A stretch of DNA of 64,000 nucleotides from Epiperipatus broadwayi (taxonomy: Eukaryota; Onychophora; Udeonychophora; Euonychophora; Peripatidae). The translations under genes and the position numbers were made by a program. Positions within the stretch are counted from its first letter, which is position 1. The number at the start of each line of letters is the position of its first letter. Below are positions 11,180-23,130 of the stretch, piece by piece. Under the pieces are notes generated by a model. It saw only the letters and a list, made by a program, of their open reading frames with translations. It searched no databases and was not told the origin of the DNA. The DNA lies in the NCBI GenBank assembly GCA_028023455.1, contig JAQFVV010006342.1, positions 2,067,001 through 2,131,000 on the forward strand. Reading direction: 5' to 3'.

Positions 11180-12345
11180 AAAATGTTGCCAATATTCAAT
11201 TATTTAAAATTGGGATTCATTGCTTTGCCTAGTAATAAGCAATTACCAATATGCCTTATATGTCACCAAGATTTTTCAAATGAGGCAATGAAACCTGCAA
11301 GAATGAAAGAAGCATTTAATCAGGAAATATGCCAATAAGAAAGATAAAGATTTGGGTTATTTTCGTAATTTAAGAAAGTTGTTTGACTATGTAAATTTAC
11401 TCAAAAATGCAACAGCACATCTTGACAAAAGTCTTGTGGTTTCATACAAAAACATGATGTTAATAGAAAAATGTGGTAAACAACTTAATATTGGGAGGAA
11501 ATTGATAATATAGGCTATTCATAATTTTTTTAGTATTTATGACCGCAATAAAAAGAAGCAGTGTTATTTCAATTCCTTAGAGCAATGATATTGTTACAGA
11601 CAAACTGATGAGATAGCTAATGATATTGATTAACAACTTTGTCATGATCTTCAAAACACTGAAATTATTTTACATTTAAATGAAGGCACAGTTTATGATA
11701 ATGAAGCAATATTTTTGTCATATATATGATACATTAAAAATTACAAAAATTAATAAAGAAATGGTATTTACAAAATCTTTAACTACTGCTACTAAAAGTT
11801 TGTCCATTTTTAATATCATAAAAACACATTTTAATGACAAAGATATACAAGATCTATCATTATTGTGGTACTGATAGAGGACTGGAATTGTTAGGTAAAT
11901 AGCTTAGATATATTACTTTATTAAGACATGAAATTCCTAACATTTTCATTGTACACTATATTTTATATCAACAGCACCTACTAGGCAAAAGGTTGAGTAA
12001 TAGACTGAACCAATCAATGATTTTGGCAATATTCATAGTTAATAAAACCGGTCTGGGGTTGGAGATATTCTGCAAAGCTTCTTAAGAGTTTATTTGCAAG
12101 CTCTATATATAACATTTGTAATACAAGCTTGTTAAATTAGATCATGTGACATATGACTTGATTTCTTTGTAATTTTAATAAAATCAAAGCACATTCTTTA
12201 AATAATTGTTTGTATTGAAAATCATGGCATGATAATGATGAAGACTATGAACATTTGATATTGCATATGAGATCAGATTGTTGTAAAAGAGACATTTTCT
12301 CAGTTTCTAAATACAATGAATTATCAAATTATTTTATAATATCAA
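11180..12345 (+). pseudogene. Second hAT (ZBED5-like) transposase relic
   Basis: Motifs follow the order of ZBED5/SCAND3-type hAT transposases. Seen are PICLICHQDFSNEAMKPARM (11250-11310), the zinc-binding and SNEAM region; EIANDID and QLCHDLQNTE with LNEGTVYDNEAIFLSYI (11610-11730), the degenerate DEST region; SLSIFNIIKTHFNDKDI (11798-11850); a CTDRG remnant near 11870; IPNIFIVHYILYQQHLLGK (11930-11990), the H..HRQHL block; and NDEDYEHLILHMRSDCCK (12233-12290), the RWLS-like block. Frames shift between pieces, so it is inactive. The group differs from the relic at 5.0 kb. Confidence 0.8.
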
Positions 12346-12541
12346 AATGTTACAAATTGGCATTGCTTATTATCAGATATATATGAAAAATATGATGAAT
12401 TAATCTTATCAAAGCTAATAATTTTGTAATTTCATTTTTAAATAATTAATTCTCCATACAAATAATATTAATTGTGGAAATTTATTACCATTTTCATATT
12501 TAAATATATTAAATTCAAAAAATAGCAAAAATTAAATACTG

Positions 12542-13340
12542 CCTAATGATGCCCTAGTATTATAAATAAAATAGAAATTCATATAACATTACACTACTAG
12601 CAAAAAGCAAAATTTTTATTAAAATACTTCCACAGTCATGATTTCATCTATTAACAAATAGACCTTTTCCAGTAAAATTCAACAAAAGCATACATCATAT
12701 ATATACAAACAAAATAGCTTTCCCATCATTCACTTCAAAAGCCAACTTCCTTTAATATCAAAGAATATCTTCATGAGATTATGGCATCAGATTCAAAAAA
12801 TTTTATCATCAAAGTTTCTTTTAGTCTCGTTTTCAATTCACTTTTTTCATAAAAGATAACTTCTGCATTATTAAATAATATATTATGATCTGCAAAATGA
12901 AAGAGTTGAAGTTCATGAGAGTAAAGTTAGAAACAGATATCATAAAAAATGGATATTATAACTCAGCTTTGTATATTCATAAACTAAATACAGATCATAA
13001 AATATTATTTGACAATGCAGAGGTTATCTTTTATAAAAAAAAAAAAATTAAAAAAGTGAATTGAAAAGAAGTATAAAAGAAACTTTGATGCTAAAACTTT
13101 TTGAATATGAGGTCACCAATCTCATGAAGATATCCTTTGATGTTAAAGGAAGTTGTTTTTGAAGTGAATGATGAAAGGCTATTTTGTTTTGTGTATATAT
13201 ATGTTATATGTTAAATTTAACTTGAAAAGGTCTATTTGTTAATAAATGAAACCATCATTGTGGAAAAAAAATTAGTAAAAAATGTGTTTTTTGGCTAGTA
13301 TTGTAATGTTATATGAATTTTTATTTTAAAAAAATATCAA
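12542..13340. mobile_element. PLE foldback: two 3' ends joined head to head
   Basis: Two arms of about 330 bases (12563-12893 on minus, 12995-13332 on plus) are reverse complements, with a ~100 base spacer. The plus arm and spacer encode YIHKLNTDHKILFDNAEVIF, like the H...H and nuclease end of a PLE GIY-YIG domain. The minus arm encodes AEVIFYEKSELKTRLKETL, the same region without a frameshift. Each arm then runs into the same 3' untranslated sequence, so tails face outward. AAATACTG occurs just outside both sides (12534-12541 and 13341-13348), a possible duplication. Confidence 0.65.
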
Positions 13341-13349
13341 AAATACTGA

Positions 13350-14330
13350 TTTGGATATATATTGAATATATCTAGAAAATACAACAAATTATTTGGACGT
13401 TCATGTTAAGGACATAAAAGAATTAATAATACCAGATGAGGTTATTAAATCTTTAATGTGGATTTAAATACAATGTCCTCACATTTGTAAGAAAATTTAA
13501 TCAACTTGTAAAATAATGTTGAAACCAAAATATTATTTATGCAAGATAATACTGAAACTTTTAGATAAAAAATAAAAATGAGTTTAAAATGCTATGAAAT
13601 AAAATCAAATTTCTAATTATGGTATTTTCAACTTCTTATTGGAAAAGTTCTTCTTTGGTTGTTGTCCAAACAAAGGAAATGCTTGCAAATAACTCAAAAA
13701 AAGTGAATTGATATTATTTTTAACTACTTTTGAATCAAACATAAACAAGTTTGTTCAAGTTCATTTACTTCAAGAATCATATTAATAATAATTATTTATC
13801 TTAAGATGTCAATTTTAGAGTTGTATGTTATTCTTGAGAAATCTACATTTTGAATAAATAATCAATTGAATATAATTTTTTATAAAACGTAAAACATAAT
13901 AAATGTAATCTAAAATAATATTTGATAAATTTTGAAAGAGATGGGATGAATATTATGCTCCAATGTTTGTAAAAAGGTGATAGTTCTGAAAAGATTGAAA
14001 AACATTGATTTAAACAAATTTGTAAATAATACCTAAATTAGATTGGCATTGATATATCAAAAGGTGCGCATTATTATAAAATTCATTTAATGCATTCTTT
14101 GAAAACCTAACTTATGAATTATCTTAGTAACATTTTACACTTGTTTGTTCTATGAATAGGTTTATATTGTGTATATATACATGAGGCAATTGAGATAACT
14201 GTTTCAAGTCTTAAAGCATGATTTCATTTATGGTTAGAATACTAGAGCAATTACAAAGGCCTTATAATGATATATTTTAAACAATTCTCAAAACTATCCA
14301 TATATGGTTATTTAATATTTTCAATCATTA
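13350..14330. other. No gene recognised
   Basis: AT-rich, with broken frames that could be further transposase decay but match nothing I can name. Confidence 0.4.
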
Positions 14331-14334
14331 TCAC

Positions 14335-14765
14335 AATCTTCCTCAAAATAACAATCTCTCCAAGTTTAATTTAATTTCTCCAAACCACATCCTTTCTCCT
14401 CCCCGCTACACCAACAAACTTCATTACTTCATTCACTCTTTTCATATGCAATTTCTTTTTAGGTCTTTTAAAACCTTTTGGAATCCAGTTTAAGATTTCA
14501 ACAGTTCTATTATTATCTCTTCTAGCAATATGTCCATCCCAATTCAATTCCAATATTTTTAAGTTTTGCAATAATTTCAGTAATACTGTTTGTTCTCTCA
14601 TAGAAGTATTTTCACTTTTAATTCTTTCTTGCTACTCCCATTGTACATCCCTTTATATTTTGTTCAGTAATCTGAAGTTCATGTATTGATCTTTTGATAA
14701 ATATCCAAATCTCAGATCTATAAATGAGAATGGATGAAGCATATTGAACCGGATGCTCTATCCAC
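14335..14765 (-). pseudogene. RTE-type LINE C-terminal fragment
   Basis: The minus strand reads YRSEIWI (14710s), then after frameshifts the diagnostic C-terminal block LNWDGHIARRDNNRTVEILN and WIPKGFKRPKKK in the frame 14371-14601. This parallels the end of the larger RTE at 30.2 kb (WAGHIARRDDNR, ILNWIPRDCERP). Most upstream sequence is absent, as expected of a 5'-truncated copy. Confidence 0.8.
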
Positions 14766-14769
14766 TTCA

Positions 14770-16455
14770 AAAGTTCCCTTGTGAAATTAAAAGAAAACTA
14801 TTTGAAAGTTTTATATGTTATAGTGCACATACACAGTTATATTTTAAAATTCTCTATTTCTACTTTTTAGTTTAAAAATAATTTCTTTTGACACTTTTTT
14901 TAAACCTATTTGTAAAAATATTATAATTTAAAAAAAGTTTTAATCCTTTTTGGATAAAGCATTTTAATTTTGGAAAGTTTTAATCTTTTAAAGAAAAAAA
15001 GAAAGGCATTTTAATTTTAAAAAGTTGACTGCATTCCTGTTTATTTCATTTTAATTTATTTTTAAAAAGAAAGCTGATATTTAATTTTACATTTACTTTT
15101 CTTTAATTAATTTTGAATAAGAACCCTGGTCAGATTTTTTTGTTTAAGATTAAGTCTGAGATAGAGATTTGCCCTGGGCAAAAACTTCTAATTAAAGATA
15201 ATGTGGGAGATAAGAGTCCACATAAATAACCCTGGGATTTTGGACTCATTATTATTCAGCTATTCATTTTGTTATTCTTCCCATTATGAGTATTAATTCA
15301 GATTTTTAGTTCACTGCTTGTAATACCTATTCTAATTATGGTGCTGCCTTAAATTTTAAAGATTGCCATCTGCTAATAGGAAATTCTGCTGATATCAGAC
15401 TCCAGACTAATATTTACTAAATAGTAATCATTTCTGCAGAATGTCTAAGCTACATACCACATGGAATCTTATCTACAACATGCAGTGCTAAATCATTTAA
15501 AGAAGGATCCTGGATCCCCAAATTGTGTCTTCAAAGATTGTCTTAACAGCCTAGACCAGATCTAATTTCAAAATGATCTCCACACCCCCTACCAAAGACA
15601 TGGAAATCAAGAGCCTTCATGAGGCAAACGATTTTCATATTATAACCAGGACAAATCTTTGTCAGTCTCAGCTTAACCTTAACAGAAGCCTGCCTTTATT
15701 ATAAGTTGTGAATATTCCTATAATATTTTAAATTATTTTATGTATTTTTTATTATCACTATGTAGCAGAGTCTTAGTTTTAAGACTCCATATTTTTATTT
15801 AATTTATTTATCAGAGAATGTATTGCAAGTTACTATGTTATAAGCTTTGTATTCTTTTTTCTTTTGTATTACTAACCCTAGATAAATGCTTTGGCAGACA
15901 TTCATACTTTTGTTTTAGTTCACCTATCCTTTAGTCATTCCTTATAATTAATTTAGTCAATCTTAGTTTACATTTTGTGCAGACTCAAAATCTTTTGTCT
16001 GGCAGTTTATCAAGTATATTGTTCTGTTTTTCCTAAATCGGAGATTTTGTTTTCTTCTATTTAAGATTATGAGAAATCATAATCTTTTCTTGTTCTATTT
16101 TCTTGTCTTGTATTGAAGTAAATCTTGATCACCTTAAATGGGTAAATCATAAGCTGTTCTGCAGACATATGACATTCTTGGTCCCAATGCTTTATTCCGG
16201 GCCAAGGAAATCTCACCTGCACTGTTTCATTATATTCCCTGCAAGACTGTTTTATTTTTGAAATCTCTAAATAGGAAAACTGGAATTGGTTTTTATAAAC
16301 TGCTAGCAAGAAGATATTATAAACCCTTCTTTTTAAATTATAGGTGAAAAAACAAACTTATCTGCCAGGGTGTTAAGTGTTTTCAATACTCTTGTACAAT
16401 CTCTGATAAATACCCTAGAAGAATGTAGGCCAAACTTTTATATTTTGTTTGCCTG
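14770..16455. other. No gene recognised; less AT-rich patch
   Basis: 14770-15110 is T-rich. From about 15120 to 16440 base composition is more even, with no frame above 80 codons. It could be an LTR or the untranslated part of an unclassified repeat, but I find no termini or motifs. Confidence 0.4.
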
Positions 16456-16627
16456 GAATTTATTTTATTAAACCACTAAACATCACATGATCACCATCTC
16501 TATACTAGCACCTAATTGTTGTAAACAAAGGCAAAACTCTCCATACAGTAGTGCCACCCTGTGCCAAACAGAGTAATCAATGAATGCCAGAAGGCTTGTG
16601 CATAAAATTCCTATCTAGTGCCTACTC

Positions 16628-16679
16628 ATCCAATATCCCCAGACTAGTTTCTGGCCTTCATCAGTGAGGAGCATTGGAT
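16628..16679 (-). ncRNA. Hammerhead ribozyme, family 1, stem II deleted
   Basis: Stem I, CTGATGA, GAAA, stem III and GTC are present on the minus strand. Seven bases of the stem II loop and 3' strand are missing, so the core reads CTGATGA-AGGCCA-GAAA. Confidence 0.7.
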
Positions 16680-17656
16680 CTGAGAGCACTGCACCTAGAT
16701 CTTAGGATCTAATGCAACCCTCCAGCAGCCACCTTTTAAGTCTACTTTACTACAAAACTATGAGAATGAAATTGAAAACACAATAATATTTTCAATCTAA
16801 GCTCAATAGCTTATATAGTTATATGGGTCTGAACTCAATTCAGCACCCATACATTTTGGTGTCTTTGGCTCTTAAACAACCATAGCCACCACTATCCTAT
16901 TAGGCAGGATTGGTGTTAAACCACTAAACATCACATGATCACCATCTCTATACTAGCTCATAATTGTTGTAAACAAAGGCAAAACTCTCCATACAGTAGT
17001 GCCACCCTGTGCCAAACAGAGTAATCAATGGATACCAGAAGGCTTGTGCATAAAATCCCTATCTAGTGCCTACTCATCCAATATCCCCAGACTAGTTTCT
17101 AGTTTCACTGAGCCAGAAACTAGTCTGGGAATATTGGATGAGTAAGCACTAGATAGGGATTTTATGCACAAGCCTTCTGGCACCCATTGATTACTCTTTT
17201 TGGCACAGGGTGGCACTACTGTATGGAGAGGTTTGCAAAACTAGTCTGGGGATATTGGATGAGTAGGCACTAGAGAGGAATTTTATGCACAAGCCTTCTG
17301 GCATCCATTGATTACTCTGTTTGGCACAGGGTGGCACTACTGTATGGAGAGTTTTGCCTTTGTTTACAACAATTATGTGCTAGTATAGAGATGGTGATCA
17401 TGTGATGTTTAGTGGTTTAACACCAATCCTACCTAATAGAATAGTGGTGGCTATGGTTGTTTAAAAGCCAAAGACACCAAAATGTATGGGTGCTGAATTG
17501 AGTTCAGACCCATATGACTATATAAGCTACTGAGCTTAGATTGAAAATATTATTGTGTTTTCAATTTCATTCTCATAGTTTTGTAGTAAAGTAGAGTTAA
17601 AAAGTGGCTGCTGGAGGGTTGCATTAGATCCTAAGATCTAGGTGCAGTGCTCTCAG

Positions 17657-17715
17657 ATCCAAGGCTCCTCACTGATGAAGGCCACAAGCCAGAAACTAGT
17701 CTGGGGATATTGGAT
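17657..17715 (+). ncRNA. Type I hammerhead ribozyme, family 1, complete
   Basis: All conserved parts are present: CTGATGA (17672-17678), stem II AGGC...GCCA, GAAA, the AC-TA-GT stem III and GTC cleavage triplet. Stem I comprises TCCTCA/TGGGGA and ATCCAA/TTGGAT around an internal loop. The pair next to the core in stem II is an A-A opposition instead of the usual G-C, which may slow it. Confidence 0.8.
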
Positions 17716-18004
17716 GAGTATGAACTAGATAGGAATTTTATACACAAGCCTTCTGGCATCCACTGATTACTCTGTTTGGCACAGGGTGGCACTACTGTAT
17801 GGAGAGTTTTGCCTTAATTTATTTTATTTTTGAATTTAATAAACTTTAAAATGACTTAAAATTATTTTGAGCTAACAATTGTCTTTGTGTTATTTTCTCA
17901 ATTGTCTGAACAATGTTAAAGATCTCTATCTCTCCCTGGGTTCAGCTCATAACATTTATCATCATCATTAACTTTTGATCAGCGTAAATTAAATTTTCTA
18001 TATG

Positions 18005-18600
18005 ATGTGATGTGATGCACTGTGACTTCTCCTTAAATGGAGTCAGGAATCGCTCAGCAAGTATTCTCAAAGAAACCTGTTACCACTTTACCTTCAATTC
18101 CCCACTCTAAGTTTTCCTGTATTCTGCTCCATCCCATTCCTGCAACATAATCTTTGTCAACTCTATGGTCTTTATATCTAAATCCCCTTATCTTTTTCCC
18201 AAACCCATCATAAAAACAATAATACACTTTCTGTATAATCACTTTTTTCATATTTATTCTTCCATAATTTTATTATTTGTCCCCTCTCTGTTTTAAAGCA
18301 TTTACATTCAATTAACAAATGCCTAATATTTTCTATTCCTTCCTTACACAATTTACATACTAAATCACCCATATTTTTCCATTTACATGTATATTCTCTT
18401 GTTGCTAAAGATCATGTTTGAGCTTTAAACAATAAACTATTTTCCTTACTATTATCATATATTAACTCGGACCTAATATTCTGTTTACTTCTATATATAT
18501 TTAAACTCTTTTTACTCTCCATGCTAGTTCTCCATCTCTCTAACTCCCTATTCTTTATTAATAAATCTATTTTTTATCCCATTCCTTACCACTACAACAC
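18005..18600 (-). pseudogene. LINE C-terminal fragment with Cys/His motif and 3' tail
   Basis: Minus-strand translation: ELIYDNSKENSLLFKAQT, a stop (TGA, likely CGA once), SLATREYTCKWKNMGDL, then VCKLCKEGIENIRHLLIECK, the C-x2-C-x8-H-x4-C motif of many LINE ORF2 C-termini. The frame runs on to a 65-codon piece at 18054-18251 ending at a stop. A short 3' UTR ends in CATCA-type repeats near 18008. The RT domain is absent. The clade is uncertain. Confidence 0.7.
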
Positions 18601-18624
18601 TTAACAATCATCCTAATACAACCA

Positions 18625-18855
18625 TCCCATCTGTGATGTGATGTATTGTGGCTTCTCCTTAAACGAAGTCAAGAATATCTCAGATAAACCTGTTAGCCAC
18701 TTTATTTTCCATTCCCCACTCTAAATTTTCCCATATTCTGCTCCATTCCATTACAACAATCTTTGTCAACTCTATAGCCTTTATATCTAAATCCCCCTTA
18801 TCTTTCCTCAAATCCAGCACAAAAAACAATAATTCACTTTCTGTATAATCAAAGA
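18625..18855 (-). mobile_element. Second copy of the same LINE 3' end
   Basis: This matches 18005-18241 in the same orientation, about 625 bases further on, and also ends in the ATCAC-type tail. It is an independent 5'-truncated copy or a local duplication. Confidence 0.65.
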
Positions 18856-18859
18856 ATGC

Positions 18860-19635
18860 GAAGAAGTGACCAGTACAATATATATTATATACTTACTTAA
18901 ATTATAAAATAAACTTACATTAAATAATAATAATCTATTTAATTTCATTGTTATTGAGATCAAGTGAGACTCAAGTTTAGAATGCTTAACAAATATTTTC
19001 TTTCAGTTTGTTAGACTAAGAGATTTGTTCTTTTGCAGTTAATATGTTTTAGTCTTAAATTAATTCAAAAAGATTTATCTGCCTTAAGGACATTACCTAC
19101 TTAGTTATCAGCTCAAAAAGATGAAAAATTGGAAGAAATTATTTTTACAAGAATCTATAAATTAAAATTTGGAATGAAGCTTTGCTTAATTTATTTAAAA
19201 TGATGTTTTGGAAGGGGATGATAAATTAATATTATAAAATAGAAATTTCTGTAGAAGTTTTTTTAAAAATTTTATTTATTATCTAAAACGCATCATTTTT
19301 AAATACTAAGCTGCAAATAACTTTTAAATATTAAAATTATAAAAATTATTATTATTGCTATGGTGATTACTAGAAATGTTCTGATCTTGTACACATAGCT
19401 TTTTCTCCCCATTATTATGACACAGAAATTTCCAACAATTCCAAATGTTGTGTGAAATGACATATATATGTAAGTGTAAGAGAGATAGGGAGTAAACACG
19501 TTTTAGGATAGTTGTATTTTTATATTGGTCCATATTCATCATCTAATATGAGTATTGAATGTCTTTAGAAAAATTTAACTTTATTTAAATATTCCAAATA
19601 CATTCTGTTAATAATCGTACACATGTTAGTATATG
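18860..19635. other. No gene recognised
   Basis: AT-rich; two overlapping minus-strand frames of 66 and 72 codons at 19299-19542 are low-complexity and show no motif. Confidence 0.5.
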
Positions 19636-19639
19636 CACA

Positions 19640-19735
19640 ACGTTTTGAGAGGTATTGTGCTCCCTTTTTCTTCAGGTGTTGCTGGCCTGATCAGTGACAG
19701 TACTAGCATGGGAATCGAGCCTGAACCTTTAGATT
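19640..19735 (-). mobile_element. Possible SINE fragment
   Basis: The minus strand carries a B-box-like GGCTCGATTCCC followed by a ~60 base body ending in CTCAAAACGTT. It is richer in GC than its surroundings. No A box or tail was found, so this is tentative. Confidence 0.35.
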
Positions 19736-19739
19736 ATTG

Positions 19740-22320
19740 AATATAGAATTTTAAGGTAACACATCCATCAGTTTTTGTGACTGTTTATATTAATAGAATA
19801 GATACTTTTCATTTGGATTTTATCTGTCATTATCTGGATAGTAAGAGTGTCTTCATATCTCTTTCTAGAGACTAATAACAAATCACTGTCTATAAAACAC
19901 TTGTAGTATGATTTAGCTACTATTTAATATAAACTCTTTAAGATAGATTAAAAAATGTGTGATGATAGATAATTAATTCCAAGATTTTAAATCTAGTTCT
20001 AAATTTTTTATTGAATAAACTAAAGTATAGCTAAATTCTATGGCAAGCAATCTATATTATATCTTCAGTAGTGCCTCTAGCAACAATTACTGAGCCATCC
20101 CTAATACCCAGATCAATGTCAGGTCAAATTCAACCGAAGTGTTTGTGCTGTTATATTAATAGCATACAATTCACACGTGGATAAATCCAAAAGCTGTCTT
20201 TATATCTTTTATCAATAAAAATCTTCGTTGTAAGAAGTTGTATGTGTGCGTATGTGTTGTTTAAGACTGTATGAAATAATAACGATAATAAAAGTAATCG
20301 TATAGATAGTGAATATAATCAGAATTGATTTTAAATCTTTTTTAATTTTTTAAATTAATATTTACTTTTTGTTCTATATTAAAATTCTTATTTATTTTTC
20401 CAAATATATATTTATGATCCTAATTTGAACATGAAAAAAATAAACAAAACAGAGAAACTTAAAAATAATATAAAACATTATTGCCAAGCACTTTCAACTA
20501 GTCTGAATCTTTATCAAGGCTGCATAAAAACCGTGATTATCCTAGTAAGCGATAAACTCGAACATTTCACTATATCAGCCAGGAAGGAAACAACTAATCA
20601 GGAAACTGGTCATCTTTGCATTAATAGCTCCCGAAGAATTATTAATAACATATTATATAAACAAAACAAAGATAAAAAATCATTATAGATTGAATACTTA
20701 AAATAGATGCTAAAATATAATTGAAATTATTAACTACATAACAAATTTTTTTTATACAATATATAGGGGGGGGGTGTACAAAAATATTATTTGGAATCAT
20801 AACGAAATTGGTATCTGAACTCACTTAATATATAAACTTATTGGGTATTAAAATTTTGTTTTGTAATATTGAATTGATTGACTAAAAGAATAATGTATGT
20901 GCGTGTATATATAGTAAGTAATGTAAATAAAGTTTATTACGTTTGTTTGTAACAAATAGTCAGAAAGTTAAATACAGTCCCTATTGTTAACACTCTAGAA
21001 AATTTAAGTATGCAAAGTGTACAGGTTAATACTGGATATTAATTATGCAAATATATGCTAATTAGGCAGGGGACAAAGTGAAAGAAAGAGGGAGTAGTAC
21101 TAGTGATATGAAAGTGTGTGTATGACGCACAAAAAGGCCAAGAAATTCATTAACTGAAGAATATCATATTTAATTTAATAAGTAAGGTACAGTAACTAAC
21201 GTAAGAAGTTTTGTGACTATTTCTATAAGCAAGTTTAAAGAACAATTATGAGAGCAAGCTGAAGATTTATATATTTTCCTGGATTTGTACCTTTTCATGT
21301 ATTGACTTAATAAACTCGTATTTGCTGTTTCATTTCTGTGATGGGTTTTAATTTTGGTACAAGAAATAAATTGATGTGTATATAGTGTTAATGTCAATAT
21401 TGCCCCTGTATATTGAAAATATTAATGTTCATTATCCTGTCAATAAATTTAGAAATTATTTAAACATTATTTTTGATGGATATAAAAATAATCATATTGT
21501 ATTATTGTGCTATTATTTAATTATTATGCAGTGTTCAAATCTAGTATTGGATCACATATATGATTATTAAATTAAGCTTCCGTACACATTAATAATTTAT
21601 ATTTCCAGGAGAAAATAAATGTGTAATATTATTTATCAAAGAGATGGCCTAATATATTCTTAAAAATATTGTTCTTACAAAGCGAAACCATGTGGAATTT
21701 ATCCATTAAAAATTCGCCTTATGAAAGGAAACTAATTCTATGAAAGTATAGAATCTATTGGTATATAGTATATACTCTTATATAAAATGTGTTACTTAAT
21801 TTGGAAGTTAATATGCTTGTTCCACGTAGTTAGTAATCCAAGAGTTGCTATTAGAAAACTTTAAACCAGGTATTGTTATGTGAAATAAATTTTAGTACTG
21901 ATAATTTATAAAATGAATTGAAGATAATTATTAAATTTGTCACATTTAATTTGTAACTATAATCACAAGTGAATTATGTGAATATAAATATTTATTTTAA
22001 ATGATATAAAACGTAAATAGATAAGAATTATTTTACGATTATAACTGTATCAAGTTAAAATTAAAACTATATACGTAATGTTAGTTTTTAATATTTCATA
22101 TACACTTTTTTATCATTCTTTTCTGTTAATGGTAAAGTAAATATTATAATAAACTTAGGGATGATATATTTTTTATCATTTCCGAACATTCACATCTATA
22201 ATCAAAGTTAATTTTAAACTAAATTTTAAAAAAAATATGGTCTTAAGTATACTCTCAATAATGAATTTGTCAATATAGAACTCTCTAGATCGATTCAGAA
22301 TATGATATAACAACAATAAT
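19740..22320. other. No gene recognised
   Basis: AT-rich DNA with a G run at about 20766-20775 and short frames (for example 20425-20688) lacking motifs. No repeats shared with the rest of the window were seen. Confidence 0.5.
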
Positions 22321-22324
22321 GTAA

Positions 22325-22740
22325 ACAAATAACCAGTGGTACAAAAAACCAACCAAATAACTAGGACAGTAAATCTGATTGTTCATTATAAGGTATGGGA
22401 GCAGATTATAAAACAGAAGTTCAGTTCATTTGAGAGAGAACTAAGGCCACTGTTACTGAGTCTCATTCCAGGATTATAATTCCCTATATTTGGAAGTACA
22501 GTACTCTTCCAATAATGCATATTTCTCATTATATGCATAAAGCAGTCAGGTGCATTCAAATTCAGAATGGGAAGCTGCTGATAGTAAATAGTATCAAACT
22601 TTCCTTAGATAAGCCAACAGTACTGGAAGTTGTAGGTTTATTTTTAAGAATCATGCCATTCCTGACCTTTCTGGTTATTACTAATAATAAATATGCACAT
22701 ATGACCTCACCCACTGTAATGTGCAATAAATCCTTTTAAA
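22325..22740 (+). repeat. Dispersed repeat, second copy near 44.1 kb
   Basis: Aligns collinearly but with strong divergence to 44105-44480. The shared anchor is ATAACTAG followed about 40 bases later by TATAAAA-AGAAG, and later a block around TGGTTATTACTAATAA. It contains an open frame of 74 codons (22515-22739) with no recognisable domain. The class of repeat is unknown. Confidence 0.45.
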
Positions 22741-22857
22741 TATTTGTAATTTTTTATTACTATAAATAGATGCAGTAAATGTTTGTCATTACTGCATTTA
22801 AATCTCATTTATTTAATAGCTAGAAGAAAATGGTTCCCAGCAATATATATATATATA

Positions 22858-23130
22858 TCACATGGCCACCATTTCCTATGCTTACACAAGGTATTAAAAC
22901 AATAACAAACTCTCTGTATAGTAATGCCACCCAGTGCAAGCAAATAAGCTTGGATTGAAAAGATCTGGTTTTATTTTGGATCCATAGTTCTAGAGTTAAC
23001 TAAAAAAGTAAAAGGTGGCTACTGGAGGATTGCATTAGATCCTAACACAAAACCTTTTTGCATACATTGATTACTATGGCTTGCACTGGATGGCATTACT
23101 GTACAAAGAATTTGTTACTGCTTTATCAGT
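22858..23130. mobile_element. Hammerhead repeat family 1 derivative, ribozyme lost
   Basis: The left part (22858-22935) is a minus-orientation family 1 tail. The right part is a plus-orientation unit with the segment GCATTAGATCCTAA joined directly to the region after the ribozyme, so the whole HHR is deleted. The outer ends are partly inverted. Surrounding TA repeats hide any target duplication. Confidence 0.6.

Larger units (their letters stand above)
16470..17815. mobile_element. Composite inverted array of hammerhead repeat family 1
   Basis: A single insertion of 1346 bp bounded by the exact 13-base duplication AATTTATTTTATT (16457-16469 and 17816-17828). From the left: a full minus-strand unit (16470-16915), a second minus unit cut short at its ribozyme (16916-17105), then plus-strand sequence starting within the ribozyme (17106-17225), then a further plus stretch of more than one unit (17230-17815, ribozyme-to-ribozyme spacing 455). 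3' tails face both flanks and 5' sides meet in the middle. All units share variants such as the GGCACAGGGTGGC block, so they come from one source lineage. Confidence 0.8.
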
